From Oceaniglobus roseus (GTDB taxonomy: Bacteria > Pseudomonadota > Alphaproteobacteria > Rhodobacterales > Rhodobacteraceae), in the NCBI RefSeq assembly GCF_002869745.1, contig NZ_PNOS01000023.1, positions 1 to 64,000 on the forward strand: DNA of 64,000 nt. Reading direction: 5' to 3'. Positions 51,749 to 60,915 of this stretch are shown in pieces. Under the pieces are notes generated by a model. That model ran no database searches. It was not told the DNA's origin and saw only the letters and a list, made by a program, of their open reading frames with translations. Both the position numbers and the translations under genes were made by a program. Position 1 is the first letter of the stretch. Each line of letters opens with the position of its first letter.

Positions 51749-54709
51749 TCACCTGCAGGCCGCTTCGAACCCCCCATCGCAGCTCAATCGGTAGAGCCGG
51801 TCGGCTTCGGACTGATCCCGCTCCACGCCGTCGCCCCGTTCATACAGTCCCGCGAGCACGAAGCAGCCGTTGGGCGCACCGGCGTCGCAGGTGCGCCGGA
51901 GCGTCGGGATGACCTCGATGGCGTCCAGGCCGTGGCCCAGTCCCGACAGGCGCATGAAGGCGAGCGCCGCGCAGGCCTGTGCGATGTCCCGATCGCAGGC
52001 CGCCTGGAACAGCCGCTGGGCCTCGTCGATGTCCTGCCCGACCCCCTCCCCGGCGAAGTACAGCGTGCCGAGGTTGTTGCAGGACAGCGCGAAACCATGC
52101 CCGCAGGAGTCGCGGTAAAGCCGTGCAGCCTCGACCAGGTCCTCCGTCACCCCGTTGCCGGTGTGATGGAGAAAGCCGAGGTCACCGCATCCCTGGGCGG
52201 ACCCTCCCTCGCAGGCCCGGCGAAGCAGTTGCGCGGCTTTCCTGGCGTCCCGCTCGACGCCGCCCCCCCTGAGGTAGGCGCGCCCGAGGTTGTTGCATCC
52301 CTCCAGGTGCCCGCCATCGCACGCGCGCCGGTAGAGGTCGGCCGCCATCTTCGGGTCCGCAGCGACGCCGCGGCCCGTTTCGTGCAGTATCGCCAGTTCG
52401 TTGCAGGATCGCAGGTTGCCGAGGTCGCATCCCCTTCGGAACTGCAGGGCGGCCCGGACAGGATCGGCCGGGGCCCCGATGCCGTTGGCGATGAGGAACC
52501 CGAGGTTCCCGCAGCCTGTCCCGTCGCCGCCGTCGCATCCCATCCCGTAAAGCAGCAGTGCTTCGTCGGGGTCCGGTGCGATTCCGGTGCCTTGCTCCGC
52601 CATCAGGCCGAGGTTCGTGCAGGAGCCGGCATCTCCCATGTCGCAGGCCAGCCGGTAGATCCGTGCGGCGTTCCCCGGATCCTGCGGAACACCGGTGCCG
52701 TCCGCATATGACTTCGCAAGCTGGAAGCAGCCCACTGCGCCACCCGCGTCACAACTCCTGCGGAACAGACGTGCCGCCTGCGCCGGGTCGGCCCCGACCC
52801 CGTCCCCGTTGCGGTACTGGAGGCCGAGGTTGCTGCAGGCGACCGGCTCGTCCGCGTCGCAGGCGCGACGGTAGAGCCGGGCTGCTTCGGAAGGGTCGGC
52901 CGCACCGGCCGTCCCGTTCTGAAGGAAATACCCGAGGTTCGTGCAGGCCGTCGGCACGTTCCCCTCGCAGCCCTGCCGGTAATGCAGCAGCGCCTCGGCC
53001 TGATCGCGCGCGACGCCCCTGCCATTGTCGAGCAGGATGCCGAGGTTGGTGCAGCCGGACATTTCCCCGCCGTCGCAGGCCTTCCGGTAGAGTTGCGCGG
53101 CCATGCCGGGATCCTCGGCCACGCCGGTCCCGGTGTCGAACAGGAACCCCAGGCCATTGCACCCCGTGGCATCGCCTCCATCGCAGGCGCGCCGGTACCA
53201 GCCGGCAGCCTCCCCGGGATCCCGGGGAACGCCCTCGCCATGCTCCAGAAGGCTCCCGAGGTTCGTGCAGGCGTCATAGGCCTTCCCGGCGCACGCCTGC
53301 CTGTAGAGACGCACCGCGCCCGCAGCATCCTTCGGCATCCCTTTGCCATTCTGCATGAGGATGGCCAGTCCGTTGCACGCCTCGGCCTCCCCGCGCTCGC
53401 ATCCCAGCCTGTAGAGACGGGCCGCCTCGACAGGGTCTCTGGTGCTGCCCCGGCCCTCCGCCACGAGCGCCGCGAGATTTGCGCAACCCGTGGCGTTGCC
53501 GCCGTCGCATCCCTTCCTGTAGTATTCGACCGCGCGGACGGGGTCCGTGATCACGCCCAGTCCCTCGGAGTGGAAGTATCCGAGCGCCGCGCAGGCCTTC
53601 GCGTTTCCCGCATCGCAGGCGACCTTCGACAGATTGGCGGACAGCGTGGCATCGTGCCTCCAGACCATCTCGGCGCGGGTCACGCAGACCTCCACGGCCT
53701 CCTCCCGGCAGGCGCGTGCCATCATCTCGATCTGCAGCTTCTCGACCCGGGTCAGCGCGGCGACATCCAGGCAGACACGCCCCTCGAACAGGCTGCAGAG
53801 CGCGCGGTCGGCCAGCGTGACCCCCGACCCGTCCCGCGACAGCGCCGCCGCCGCGGCGAGGCTTCCGAGGAAGGTGACCGAGGCGACGCACCCGGCAAGT
53901 AGCAGCATCAGGATGGTCATTGGCTGGCTTTCCACGTCAAGCCACCGGGAAAGCCGCAAGCGCGACAGCAGGCGCATCAGCCAGGTCGAGACGATGTAGG
54001 CCCAGCTCCAGACCGAGGTGAGGAACGTGGAGTAGAAGAATACGGAATAGATCGAAAAGACGCCGATGATCTCGCCGAACGAGCCGCCCTCTCCATGGCG
54101 CAGGGGACTCTGGATGAAGACGTAGATGGCGAGCCAGACGATCGCCGCGGAAAGCGCGATATCCAGAACCAGGACGCCTGCCTGCGCCAACGCGTTTCGG
54201 GGCATGTGGCCGAGCAGGAAGCGGGTCTCGAGAAGAGAGAGGTAATCGGCGGCGACGTTGATCGAGAGCCCCAGCAACAGCACCGAGGAGAGGTCCAGTC
54301 CGCCGTTCCTGTCGTAGGGAACGAGGCGATGCCCCCCCGAGGCACCGTTGTCGATCAGCAGCCAGAGAAGCAGGACACTGCTCATGGACACGGCCGCAGA
54401 CATGAAGAAGCACCGCAGCGAGAGGTGCCGTCGGCCGAACACGGTATCGAACAGGGATATGAAGCCCCGGGTCCAGTTCTCTTCGGTCTGGGCGCCCATG
54501 AGCCAGAGCGCCACGTCCTCCTTGAGGTACTTGGAGAGAAGTCCCGGAAGCAGGGTCAGGCCCGCGACAGAACCGGCCAGGCCGATGGCCCAGTGCCAAT
54601 TCGCTCCGACCTGCGTCAAGACGGATTCAAGGGCCAATGCAGTACACCGATCCCGCAGACTGTCCGGAACGGAGCATAGCACAAGCGAAGGAGGAGTCCG
54701 GACCGCCAT
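51749..54709 (-). CDS. multi-pass membrane protein with 17 cysteine-rich Sel1 repeats
   Basis: A 986-residue protein in two parts. Residues 1-295 hold about six membrane segments (near 41-58, 100-119, 139-157, 176-199, 212-243 and 264-290). A very basic loop (MRLLSRLRLSRW) lies before the last one, which by the positive-inside rule puts the C-terminal part in the periplasm. From Cys365 on there are 17 full 36-residue Sel1/TPR-like repeats plus one partial, each with a Cys-x7-Cys pair (as in Helicobacter Hcp proteins) and a GxGVxxDPxxAAxLYRRA helix. Two further Cys-x7-Cys pairs (305/313, 334/342) lie in the linker. I recognise no family for the membrane part. It is monocistronic and convergent with lepA. 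Confidence 0.8.
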   Translation of the reverse strand: MAVRTPPSLVLCSVPDSLRDRCTALALESVLTQVGANWHWAIGLAGSVAGLTLLPGLLSKYLKEDVALWLMGAQTEENWTRGFISLFDTVFGRRHLSLRCFFMSAAVSMSSVLLLWLLIDNGASGGHRLVPYDRNGGLDLSSVLLLGLSINVAADYLSLLETRFLLGHMPRNALAQAGVLVLDIALSAAIVWLAIYVFIQSPLRHGEGGSFGEIIGVFSIYSVFFYSTFLTSVWSWAYIVSTWLMRLLSRLRLSRWLDVESQPMTILMLLLAGCVASVTFLGSLAAAAALSRDGSGVTLADRALCSLFEGRVCLDVAALTRVEKLQIEMMARACREEAVEVCVTRAEMVWRHDATLSANLSKVACDAGNAKACAALGYFHSEGLGVITDPVRAVEYYRKGCDGGNATGCANLAALVAEGRGSTRDPVEAARLYRLGCERGEAEACNGLAILMQNGKGMPKDAAGAVRLYRQACAGKAYDACTNLGSLLEHGEGVPRDPGEAAGWYRRACDGGDATGCNGLGFLFDTGTGVAEDPGMAAQLYRKACDGGEMSGCTNLGILLDNGRGVARDQAEALLHYRQGCEGNVPTACTNLGYFLQNGTAGAADPSEAARLYRRACDADEPVACSNLGLQYRNGDGVGADPAQAARLFRRSCDAGGAVGCFQLAKSYADGTGVPQDPGNAARIYRLACDMGDAGSCTNLGLMAEQGTGIAPDPDEALLLYGMGCDGGDGTGCGNLGFLIANGIGAPADPVRAALQFRRGCDLGNLRSCNELAILHETGRGVAADPKMAADLYRRACDGGHLEGCNNLGRAYLRGGGVERDARKAAQLLRRACEGGSAQGCGDLGFLHHTGNGVTEDLVEAARLYRDSCGHGFALSCNNLGTLYFAGEGVGQDIDEAQRLFQAACDRDIAQACAALAFMRLSGLGHGLDAIEVIPTLRRTCDAGAPNGCFVLAGLYERGDGVERDQSEADRLYRLSCDGGFEAACR

Positions 54710-54861
54710 CTTGGAAGCATGGCCGAAATCTTCTCTTTCCTGCCTCCGCTCCCCCGGGATTACGGATCCAGCCGGTGAGGTCGAGGTTCAGCCGAGCGGA
54801 GCGACTGCACCGCCCCGGGCGTCGACGCGGTGTCGGCGATCGGACGAAGCCGGTTCGCCGT

Positions 54862-56355
54862 TCATGACCGCGATGGCGGGGAGAACGCCGGGTACGATCC
54901 CGGGAAAATCTCCGCCACCGGAGGATGCCCCCAGGTCCGGTCCGGATACTTGTCCACCAACCCGTCGAACTGGCGCTGCACGCGGACCCGGGCCTCGGCC
55001 ATGTCCATTCCCGCCACCTGGCCATCGCGCATCGACAGGCGGCCATCGACGAAGACGGCCCTGGTGACGCGCCCGGTCGCTCCGAGTACCAGCGTCCGGA
55101 TCGGATCGACGCGCGGGGCCATCAGGATGTCGGACATGTCGAACACGGCGATGTCGGCCTTCGCGCCCGGTTCCAGGCGGCCGAGATCGGATCTGCGCAG
55201 GGCATCGGCCCCACCGGTCGTGGCGGCGTCGAACATAAGCTGCGGCGCGGCCTCGTCGATGCGGTCCCCGGCCATGCGCGCCATCATTACCCCGACGGCC
55301 ATGTTGAGGACCATGTCCGGCGGGGCGGTGTCGGTGCCCATGCCGATGCGGATGCCCATGGCCCGCAACCGCGCGAAGGACCGCAGCATCGCGCCGCTGC
55401 GCGCGAAGACAAGCGGGCAATGGGCGACCGTGACCCCGTGATCGGCGTAGAGCGCCAGGTCGGTCTCGTCGGCGAGAACCGCATGGGGCGCGATGAGGCG
55501 GTCGTTCAGGGCGCCGAACCCGGCCATCCATCGCGGCGCGGTCGTGCCGTGCAGGGCGCGCAGGGTGTCGAGCTCCATCTGGCCCTGGGCCATGTGAAGG
55601 CGCACGGGAACATCCAGGTCGGCGGCGGCGGCCATCGTGCGGGACAGCAGCGTCTGGGTCGACGTCTCGACGCGGTCTGGCGCGAGCATCCCCTGAACCA
55701 GGCCCTCGAAGCTGCCGGAGGTGCGGCGGATGAAGCCGACCGCATCCTCCAGCCCCCGCAGGCCGCGGGCCTCGTCGAAGCGGGGTTCCAGCACCCCGGG
55801 GGCGGTGCAGACCATGCCGCCCGAGCGATAGGCCGGGCCGAGCCAGACGCGCAGGCCGAGCTCTCCGGCGGCCGCGGCGGCGGCTTCGAATTCGGCAACC
55901 GTCTCGCCCCACTCGCGGTAGAAGAGCGAGGCGATCGGCAGGGCCGAGGTGATGCCGTTCATCAGCAGCTGCGCGAAGGCGAAGCGCTTCTGGAAGGCCA
56001 GTTCCTCGGGCGTGTACATCTCGTAGGGGCCGCGTTCGACGTAGCCTTGCGGCCAGACCCGCCCCTTGGCCCAGGCCGGGCCGCAATCGACGCCAAGCGT
56101 GGTGGTGTCGAGATCGGAGAGCGCGTCGAGGTCGATGAAACCGGGAGAGATCAGCACCTCGCCGAGATCGATCCGCCTCGCCACTTCGCCGGGAAAGCGC
56201 GGGCCCGTGAAGATGACACGGTCCTTCTCGATGACCACTTCGCCATTCTCGAGCAGGCGATGGCCACCGTCCTGATGCGCCACGATCCAGCGTGCGGCCA
56301 GGGCGGTGCGGCCGGAAGGACGCGCACCGAGGCGGAGGTCGGAGAGAGCGTTCAT
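54862..56355 (-). CDS. amidohydrolase-superfamily protein lacking the HxH motif
   Basis: A 497-residue TRZ/ATZ-like amidohydrolase. The usual metal motif after PGF-I-D should read HxH, but here positions 77-79 are Asp-Ala-Leu (PGFIDLDALSDLD). The later residues His254 (RLHMAQG), His291 (APHAVLA), His312 (VAHCPL) and Asp342 (GMGTDTAP) remain, so a mononuclear or altered site is expected. A small subfamily with this IDLDAL pattern is remembered from other proteobacteria, so this is a lineage, not damage. It is the last gene of the right-hand operon. Its ATG overlaps the stop of the first amidohydrolase by four bases. Confidence 0.8.
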   Translation of the reverse strand: MNALSDLRLGARPSGRTALAARWIVAHQDGGHRLLENGEVVIEKDRVIFTGPRFPGEVARRIDLGEVLISPGFIDLDALSDLDTTTLGVDCGPAWAKGRVWPQGYVERGPYEMYTPEELAFQKRFAFAQLLMNGITSALPIASLFYREWGETVAEFEAAAAAAGELGLRVWLGPAYRSGGMVCTAPGVLEPRFDEARGLRGLEDAVGFIRRTSGSFEGLVQGMLAPDRVETSTQTLLSRTMAAAADLDVPVRLHMAQGQMELDTLRALHGTTAPRWMAGFGALNDRLIAPHAVLADETDLALYADHGVTVAHCPLVFARSGAMLRSFARLRAMGIRIGMGTDTAPPDMVLNMAVGVMMARMAGDRIDEAAPQLMFDAATTGGADALRRSDLGRLEPGAKADIAVFDMSDILMAPRVDPIRTLVLGATGRVTRAVFVDGRLSMRDGQVAGMDMAEARVRVQRQFDGLVDKYPDRTWGHPPVAEIFPGSYPAFSPPSRS

Positions 56356-57545
56356 GCCGCCTCCCTCAACGGCCGACCGTTGCGCCCCGTCACACGGCCC
56401 GCCTTGACGGTGAGCGCGACGGGACCGCCGGTCGCGACCGCCTCGGCCAGCGTGGTTCCGGGGAGCAGGGCAAGGTCCGCCACGGATCCCGGCCCGAGGC
56501 CATAGTCCGTGACGCCCATGACCGCGGCACCCCCGGCAGTGCAGACATGCAGGGCGGCGATCACGTCCGCGTCGGAGCGCAGGTTGTTGCGCTGCGCCAC
56601 GATCCGGGCGCGGTCGAGCATGTCGGGACGGTTCCACGGGTTCCAGGTGTCGAGAACACCGTCGCACCCGGCGCCCATGCGCAGTCCGGCGGCGAGGATG
56701 CGTTTGACGGCGGGCACCTCGCGCGATGGCGCGCCGGTCGTCAGGATCGCCACGTCCTCTTCGGCAAGGGCGGCGATCAGGGCCTCGGTGCGCTGCCAAT
56801 CCGGCATGCCGAGGCAGAAGGCGTGGCTGATGGCGACACGGCCCTTCATTCCAAGGGCCCGGGTCCGATCGAGGATCAACTCCATCGAGAAGGCCCCGAG
56901 CGCGCCGGGTTCGTGCAGGTGGATGTCGATGCCCTTGCCGTGCTTGTCGGCCAGCCCGAATATCGTGTCGAGATGGCCCTTCGGATCGCGATCGATGCCG
57001 CAGGGGTCGAGCCCGCCGACAAGGTCGGCCCCCTGCGCCAGGGCCTCATCCAGAAGCGCCGCGGTGCCGGGCCGGACCGTCAGGCCGGACTGCGGGAAGG
57101 CGACGATCTCGATGTCCACGATCCCGCGCAGCGCCTCGCGGGTTTCCAGTACGCCTTCCAGGCCGGCCAGACCGTGGTCGGTATCGATGTCCACATGGGT
57201 GCGGATGTGCGTTGTCCCGTTGCCGACCAGCGCCAGGGCGTGGCGCATGGACTGGCGGGCCGGGTCAATGCCGAGACGGCGCCTCTCGGCGCGCTCGTTG
57301 TCGATCATCGCCTGGAGATCGGCCCCGACGGTATTCTCGTACCAGCCCATGCCCATCACGGTCTTGTCGAGATGGGTATGCGCCTCGACCAGACCCGGTA
57401 TGGCGATGGCGCCGCCGGCGTCTTCGATGTCGGCACCGTCGGCGGACAGCTCCGTCCCGGTCCGGACGATGCGTCCGTCCCGGATCAGCATGTCGCAGGC
57501 GGAGGCGCCCATCGGGCGCAGGTTGCGGATCAGCAGGTCAGTCAT
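56352..57545 (-). CDS. cytosine deaminase-like amidohydrolase
   Basis: A 397-residue amidohydrolase close to the cytosine deaminase/AtzC/N-isopropylammelide group. The metal and catalytic residues are all present: His56 and His58 (HTHLDKT), His209 and Glu212 (HLHEPG), His241 (SHAFCLG) and Asp295 (GCDGVLD). It should hydrolyse a cyclic amidine or amide, releasing ammonia or an amine. It overlaps both neighbours by four bases. With the racemase and transporter upstream, it is the best candidate for the first ring-modifying step of this pathway. Confidence 0.87.
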   Translation of the reverse strand: MTDLLIRNLRPMGASACDMLIRDGRIVRTGTELSADGADIEDAGGAIAIPGLVEAHTHLDKTVMGMGWYENTVGADLQAMIDNERAERRRLGIDPARQSMRHALALVGNGTTHIRTHVDIDTDHGLAGLEGVLETREALRGIVDIEIVAFPQSGLTVRPGTAALLDEALAQGADLVGGLDPCGIDRDPKGHLDTIFGLADKHGKGIDIHLHEPGALGAFSMELILDRTRALGMKGRVAISHAFCLGMPDWQRTEALIAALAEEDVAILTTGAPSREVPAVKRILAAGLRMGAGCDGVLDTWNPWNRPDMLDRARIVAQRNNLRSDADVIAALHVCTAGGAAVMGVTDYGLGPGSVADLALLPGTTLAEAVATGGPVALTVKAGRVTGRNGRPLREAA

Positions 57546-58267
57546 GCGGCCTCCGGCGTGAAGCCACCCAGTTTCTGGCGCGGCCAATTGTAACTTCCGA
57601 GTTTCGATGTGCGCGCGCCCATTCCGATCAGCGCCTCGGCGAGCCGGACCGCCGCCGTCACCCCGTCGAGCACCGGCACGCCGGTTTCGGCGGCGAGCCT
57701 GTCGCAGAGCTCGGCCATTCCCGCGCAGCCGAGGATCACCAGTTCCGCCCCGTCCTGCGTGGCAGCGATGCGGACTTCGGAGCAGAGGAGACGAAAGGCG
57801 CGCGCCGGTTCCTCGTCCAGCGCGAGGACCGGCAGGTCGATGGAGCGCACGCGGCGCAACCGGCGCCCTGCCCCGTAGGCATCGGCGAGATCCTCGATGA
57901 TCGGCACGGAACGCGGCAGGGTGGTGACGACGCTGAACCGGGCGGCAAGCGTCATGGCAACCTGGATCGACGCCTGACAGATGCCGAGGACCGGGCCGCC
58001 GGCGACCTCCCGCGCGGCATCGAGTCCGGGATCGTCGAAACAGGCCAGCACGTGGGTCTGTGCGCCGCGTGCCTCGGCGGCCCGGATGGCGGCAAGCATC
58101 GGCGGGATGCAAAGCGCCTCGTCCGCGTAGCCTTCGATGGACACCGGCGTGCCCTCGGCCGTGGCAAGGTCGATCTCGGTGCCCGGGGAGGCCGCGCGCC
58201 GGGCGGCGCGGCCGATCTGCTCGGTCATCGCCGTGGTCGCGTTCGGGTTGATGACGTGGATGCGCAT
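57542..58267 (-). CDS. Asp/Glu/hydantoin racemase-family protein
   Basis: A 241-residue cofactor-independent racemase. The two catalytic cysteines fit Cys76 (LACFDDPG) and Cys181 (ILGCAGMA), matching the pair in hydantoin racemases. The start MRIHVINPN is standard for the group. It would interconvert the chiral centre of a hydantoin or similar cyclic amide before hydrolysis. The start overlaps the flavin-reductase stop (TGATG); a second ATG three bases upstream is an alternative. The end overlaps the first amidohydrolase ATG. Confidence 0.87.
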   Translation of the reverse strand: MRIHVINPNATTAMTEQIGRAARRAASPGTEIDLATAEGTPVSIEGYADEALCIPPMLAAIRAAEARGAQTHVLACFDDPGLDAAREVAGGPVLGICQASIQVAMTLAARFSVVTTLPRSVPIIEDLADAYGAGRRLRRVRSIDLPVLALDEEPARAFRLLCSEVRIAATQDGAELVILGCAGMAELCDRLAAETGVPVLDGVTAAVRLAEALIGMGARTSKLGSYNWPRQKLGGFTPEAA

Positions 58268-58920
58268 CATCCGGCCTGCGTCTTCGGCGGGGTCAGCTGG
58301 TCGGCCTCCCATGCGGCGGCGGCGTTCGGTTTCTTCAGCTCGAACTGCCGGTCGGCGACGATGTAGTTGTCGGCGTGAAGCCGGGCGATGGGCTGGTAGA
58401 CCTCCGGGTTCACGTAACGCCCCTGCGCATCGAGACAGTCGTCGCGCACGTGCATCTCGACCACTTCGCCCAGCACGATGGCGCGCCTGGGAAAGTCGAT
58501 GATCCTCTCGACACGGCATTCCATCGCGCAGGGCGTACGGGTCAGCCGGCGCGCGCCGATCTGGCGGCATTCCTCCGTAGCAAGCCCGGCGAAGGCGGGC
58601 TCGTCCACGTCGCGGGCGAAGTTCACACCGCAGAGGATCATGGCCTCGGCGATCTCCATGTCGACCATGTTGACGCAGAACTCCTGCGTCCGGCGGATGT
58701 TGACGATGGTGTCCTTCTCGTTGCCGTCAGCGCGGGTCTGGATGCCCAGGATCACGATCGGAGGATCCTGCGAGAACACGTTGAAGAAGCTCATCGGGGC
58801 CGCGTTGCTGTGCCCGGCCTCGGACCGCGTGGTCACCAGCGCGATCGGTCGCGGGCCGACGAAATTGGTCAGCAGACGATAGCGGTCCTGCGGCGGCAGG
58901 GTCGTGAAGTCGAATTGCAT
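58267..58920 (-). CDS. flavin reductase-like (FMN-binding) protein
   Basis: A 217-residue flavin reductase-domain protein (PF01613 type). The FMN-binding strand PRPIALVTTRSEAGHSNAAP (24-43) and the SFFNVFSQDPP stretch are typical. These proteins either supply reduced FMN to a partner monooxygenase or act as FMN-dependent oxidoreductases. No monooxygenase gene is seen in the operon up to the window edge. Its start overlaps the ATPase stop and its stop overlaps the racemase start. Confidence 0.83.
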   Translation of the reverse strand: MQFDFTTLPPQDRYRLLTNFVGPRPIALVTTRSEAGHSNAAPMSFFNVFSQDPPIVILGIQTRADGNEKDTIVNIRRTQEFCVNMVDMEIAEAMILCGVNFARDVDEPAFAGLATEECRQIGARRLTRTPCAMECRVERIIDFPRRAIVLGEVVEMHVRDDCLDAQGRYVNPEVYQPIARLHADNYIVADRQFELKKPNAAAAWEADQLTPPKTQAG

Positions 58921-59945
58921 CATCCGGCCTTTCTGAGAAACGGTGCGTGCTGGCGGCCCTCTTCGACGGCGTGACAGCGGACCCGGGCGGCGCCTCGCGT
59001 CAGGAACCCGGGTGTTTCGCTGCGGCAGCGGTCATTGGCCAGCGGGCAGCGCGGGTTGAAGTGGCATCCGGACGGCGGCGTGACCGGATTCGGCACCTCC
59101 CCGGCCGGGCGTTCGAGATCGCGGTGCGCCATCGAGATGTCTGGCACGGTATCGAGCAGCAGCCGCGTGTAGGGATGTTGCGGGTTGGCGAAAAGCTCGT
59201 CCGCCGGGGCGAGTTCGACCAGCCGCCCGAGATACATCACGCCGATCACGTCGGAGATGTAGTTCACCACGGCGAGGTCGTGGCTGATGAAGAGATAGGT
59301 CAGGCCCAGCTCGCGCTGCAACTCGCGCATGAGGTTCAGGATCTGCGCCTGCACGGACACGTCCAGCGCCGAGGTCGGTTCGTCGCAGACGAGGAATTCG
59401 GGCTTGGTCGAGATGGCGCGGGCGATGGAGATGCGTTGGCGCTGACCGCCGGAGAATTCATGCGGGAACTTCTCGCCATCCCCGGCGGAAAGTCCGACGA
59501 ATTCCAGCAGCCGGTCCACTTCCCTGCGCCGGGCCACGGGGTCTGGATGGGTGCCGAAGGATTTCATCGGTTCCCCGATGATCCGTGCCACCCGCCAGCG
59601 CGGATTCAGGCTGGCATAGGGATCCTGGAAGATCATCTGCATGCGGCGGCGGATCTCGGGCGGCTCGCCGGCGGCATGGCCCGCGAGTTCGTGTCCGTCG
59701 AAGCGGATGCTGCCGGAGCTGGGGCGGGTCAGCCCCATCAGCAGTTTCGCGACGGTGGACTTGCCGCATCCGGATTCGCCGACGAGGCTGAGCGTCGTTC
59801 CGGCCTCGATGGCGAAGTCGATGCCGTCCACCGCATGGACGTAGCGGCGTCCGCCGCCTTCGATCATGCGGTTGAGGAAGGGTCGGGACAGGTCGAAGGT
59901 CTTCTTCAACCCGGTCACGGAGAGAAGCGGGGCGGCGATGGTCAT
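58920..59945 (-). CDS. Opp/Dpp-type ABC transporter ATPase (DppF-like)
   Basis: A 341-residue ATPase powering import of small peptides or amides. Walker A is GESGCGKST (about 55-63), the signature FSGGQRQR, and Walker B LVCDEPTSALD. The C-terminal oligopeptide-transporter extension contains CHFNPRCPLANDRC, the cysteine cluster of OppF/DppF-like proteins. It is one of a pair of ATPases with the DppD-like gene, whose stop overlaps its ATG by four bases. Substrate specificity resides in the partial binding protein at the right edge. Confidence 0.92.
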   Translation of the reverse strand: MTIAAPLLSVTGLKKTFDLSRPFLNRMIEGGGRRYVHAVDGIDFAIEAGTTLSLVGESGCGKSTVAKLLMGLTRPSSGSIRFDGHELAGHAAGEPPEIRRRMQMIFQDPYASLNPRWRVARIIGEPMKSFGTHPDPVARRREVDRLLEFVGLSAGDGEKFPHEFSGGQRQRISIARAISTKPEFLVCDEPTSALDVSVQAQILNLMRELQRELGLTYLFISHDLAVVNYISDVIGVMYLGRLVELAPADELFANPQHPYTRLLLDTVPDISMAHRDLERPAGEVPNPVTPPSGCHFNPRCPLANDRCRSETPGFLTRGAARVRCHAVEEGRQHAPFLRKAG

Positions 59946-60910
59946 GCCGGAACCTCCTCGGTCAGGTGGCAGGCGACGGAGGCGGTGGCCGTGCCTTCCA
60001 GGGCCGGCCGCACCCGGGTACAGCGCTCCACCGGGTGCGGGCAGCGCGGGGCGAAGGCGCACCCCTCCGGGCGGTTGCCGGGGCGCGGCATCGCGCCCTC
60101 GATCTGCGGCAGCACCTCGGGGCGCGGCCCGATGCGCGGGATCGAGGCCATGAGGCCGGACGTATAGGGATGGCGCGGGTTCTTCAGGACATCCGCGACC
60201 TGCCCGATCTCGACGATCCGCCCCGCATACATGACGGCGACCCGGTCGGCGGTTTCGGCGATCACGCCCATGTCGTGGGTGACGAGGATCACCGCCACAC
60301 CCGTCTCGCGTGCCAGTCTGCGCAGCAGCGCGATGATCTGCGCCTGCACGCTCACGTCGAGCGCCGTTGTCGGCTCGTCCGCGATCACCAGCCGCGGCTC
60401 GGCACAGAGGGCAAGCGCGATGACGACCCGCTGGCGCATGCCGCCGGAATACTGGTGCGGATAGGTGTCGATGCGCGCCTCGGGGGCCGGGATGCCGACG
60501 CGGCGCAGCCAGTCGATGGCGCGTTCCCGGGCCTCAGAGTGGGAGAGTTTCAGATGGGTCTGTATGGTCTCGATCAGCTGCTCGCCCACGGTCAGCACCG
60601 GGTTCAGGCTGGTCAGCGGGTCCTGGAAGATGGCGCCGATCTGGCGGCCACGGATGCGGCGCATCTCCTCGGGGCGCAGCGTGTCGATACGCTGGCCGTC
60701 CAGCAGGATCCGGCCCTCGGCAATGCGTCCCGGCGGTTCGATCAGGCCGATGATCGCGGCACCGGTCATGGATTTCCCCGCGCCGCTTTCGCCCACCATG
60801 CCGAGGATCTCGCCGGGCGAGATGGAGAGCGAGACATTCTCGATCGCGTTGACGGTGCCGCGACGACCGGGAAAGGCGACGGTCAGGTTCTCGACGGAGA
60901 GAAGTGTCAT
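59942..60910 (-). CDS. Opp/Dpp-type ABC transporter ATPase (DppD-like)
   Basis: A 322-residue ATPase, partner of the DppF-like protein. Walker A is GESGAGKSM (about 40-48), the signature YSGGMRQR, and Walker [13 protein letters not shown]. The C-terminal extension [14 protein letters not shown] is the usual OppD/DppD cysteine cluster. It lies 5 bases after the second permease gene and overlaps dppF-like, so the operon is translationally coupled here. Confidence 0.92.
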   Translation of the reverse strand: MTLLSVENLTVAFPGRRGTVNAIENVSLSISPGEILGMVGESGAGKSMTGAAIIGLIEPPGRIAEGRILLDGQRIDTLRPEEMRRIRGRQIGAIFQDPLTSLNPVLTVGEQLIETIQTHLKLSHSEARERAIDWLRRVGIPAPEARIDTYPHQYSGGMRQRVVIALALCAEPRLVIADEPTTALDVSVQAQIIALLRRLARETGVAVILVTHDMGVIAETADRVAVMYAGRIVEIGQVADVLKNPRHPYTSGLMASIPRIGPRPEVLPQIEGAMPRPGNRPEGCAFAPRCPHPVERCTRVRPALEGTATASVACHLTEEVPA

Positions 60911-60915
60911 GGCGC

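Noticed and set aside
51779-51806. tRNA-like D-arm sequence (AGCTCAATCGGTAGAGCC) on the plus strand
   Set aside because: No matching anticodon or T-arm follows. The bases are antisense to the last Sel1 repeat.
51674-52711. Plus-strand open frame opposite the Sel1 repeats
   Set aside because: It mirrors the repeat periodicity of the real gene and has no family features.
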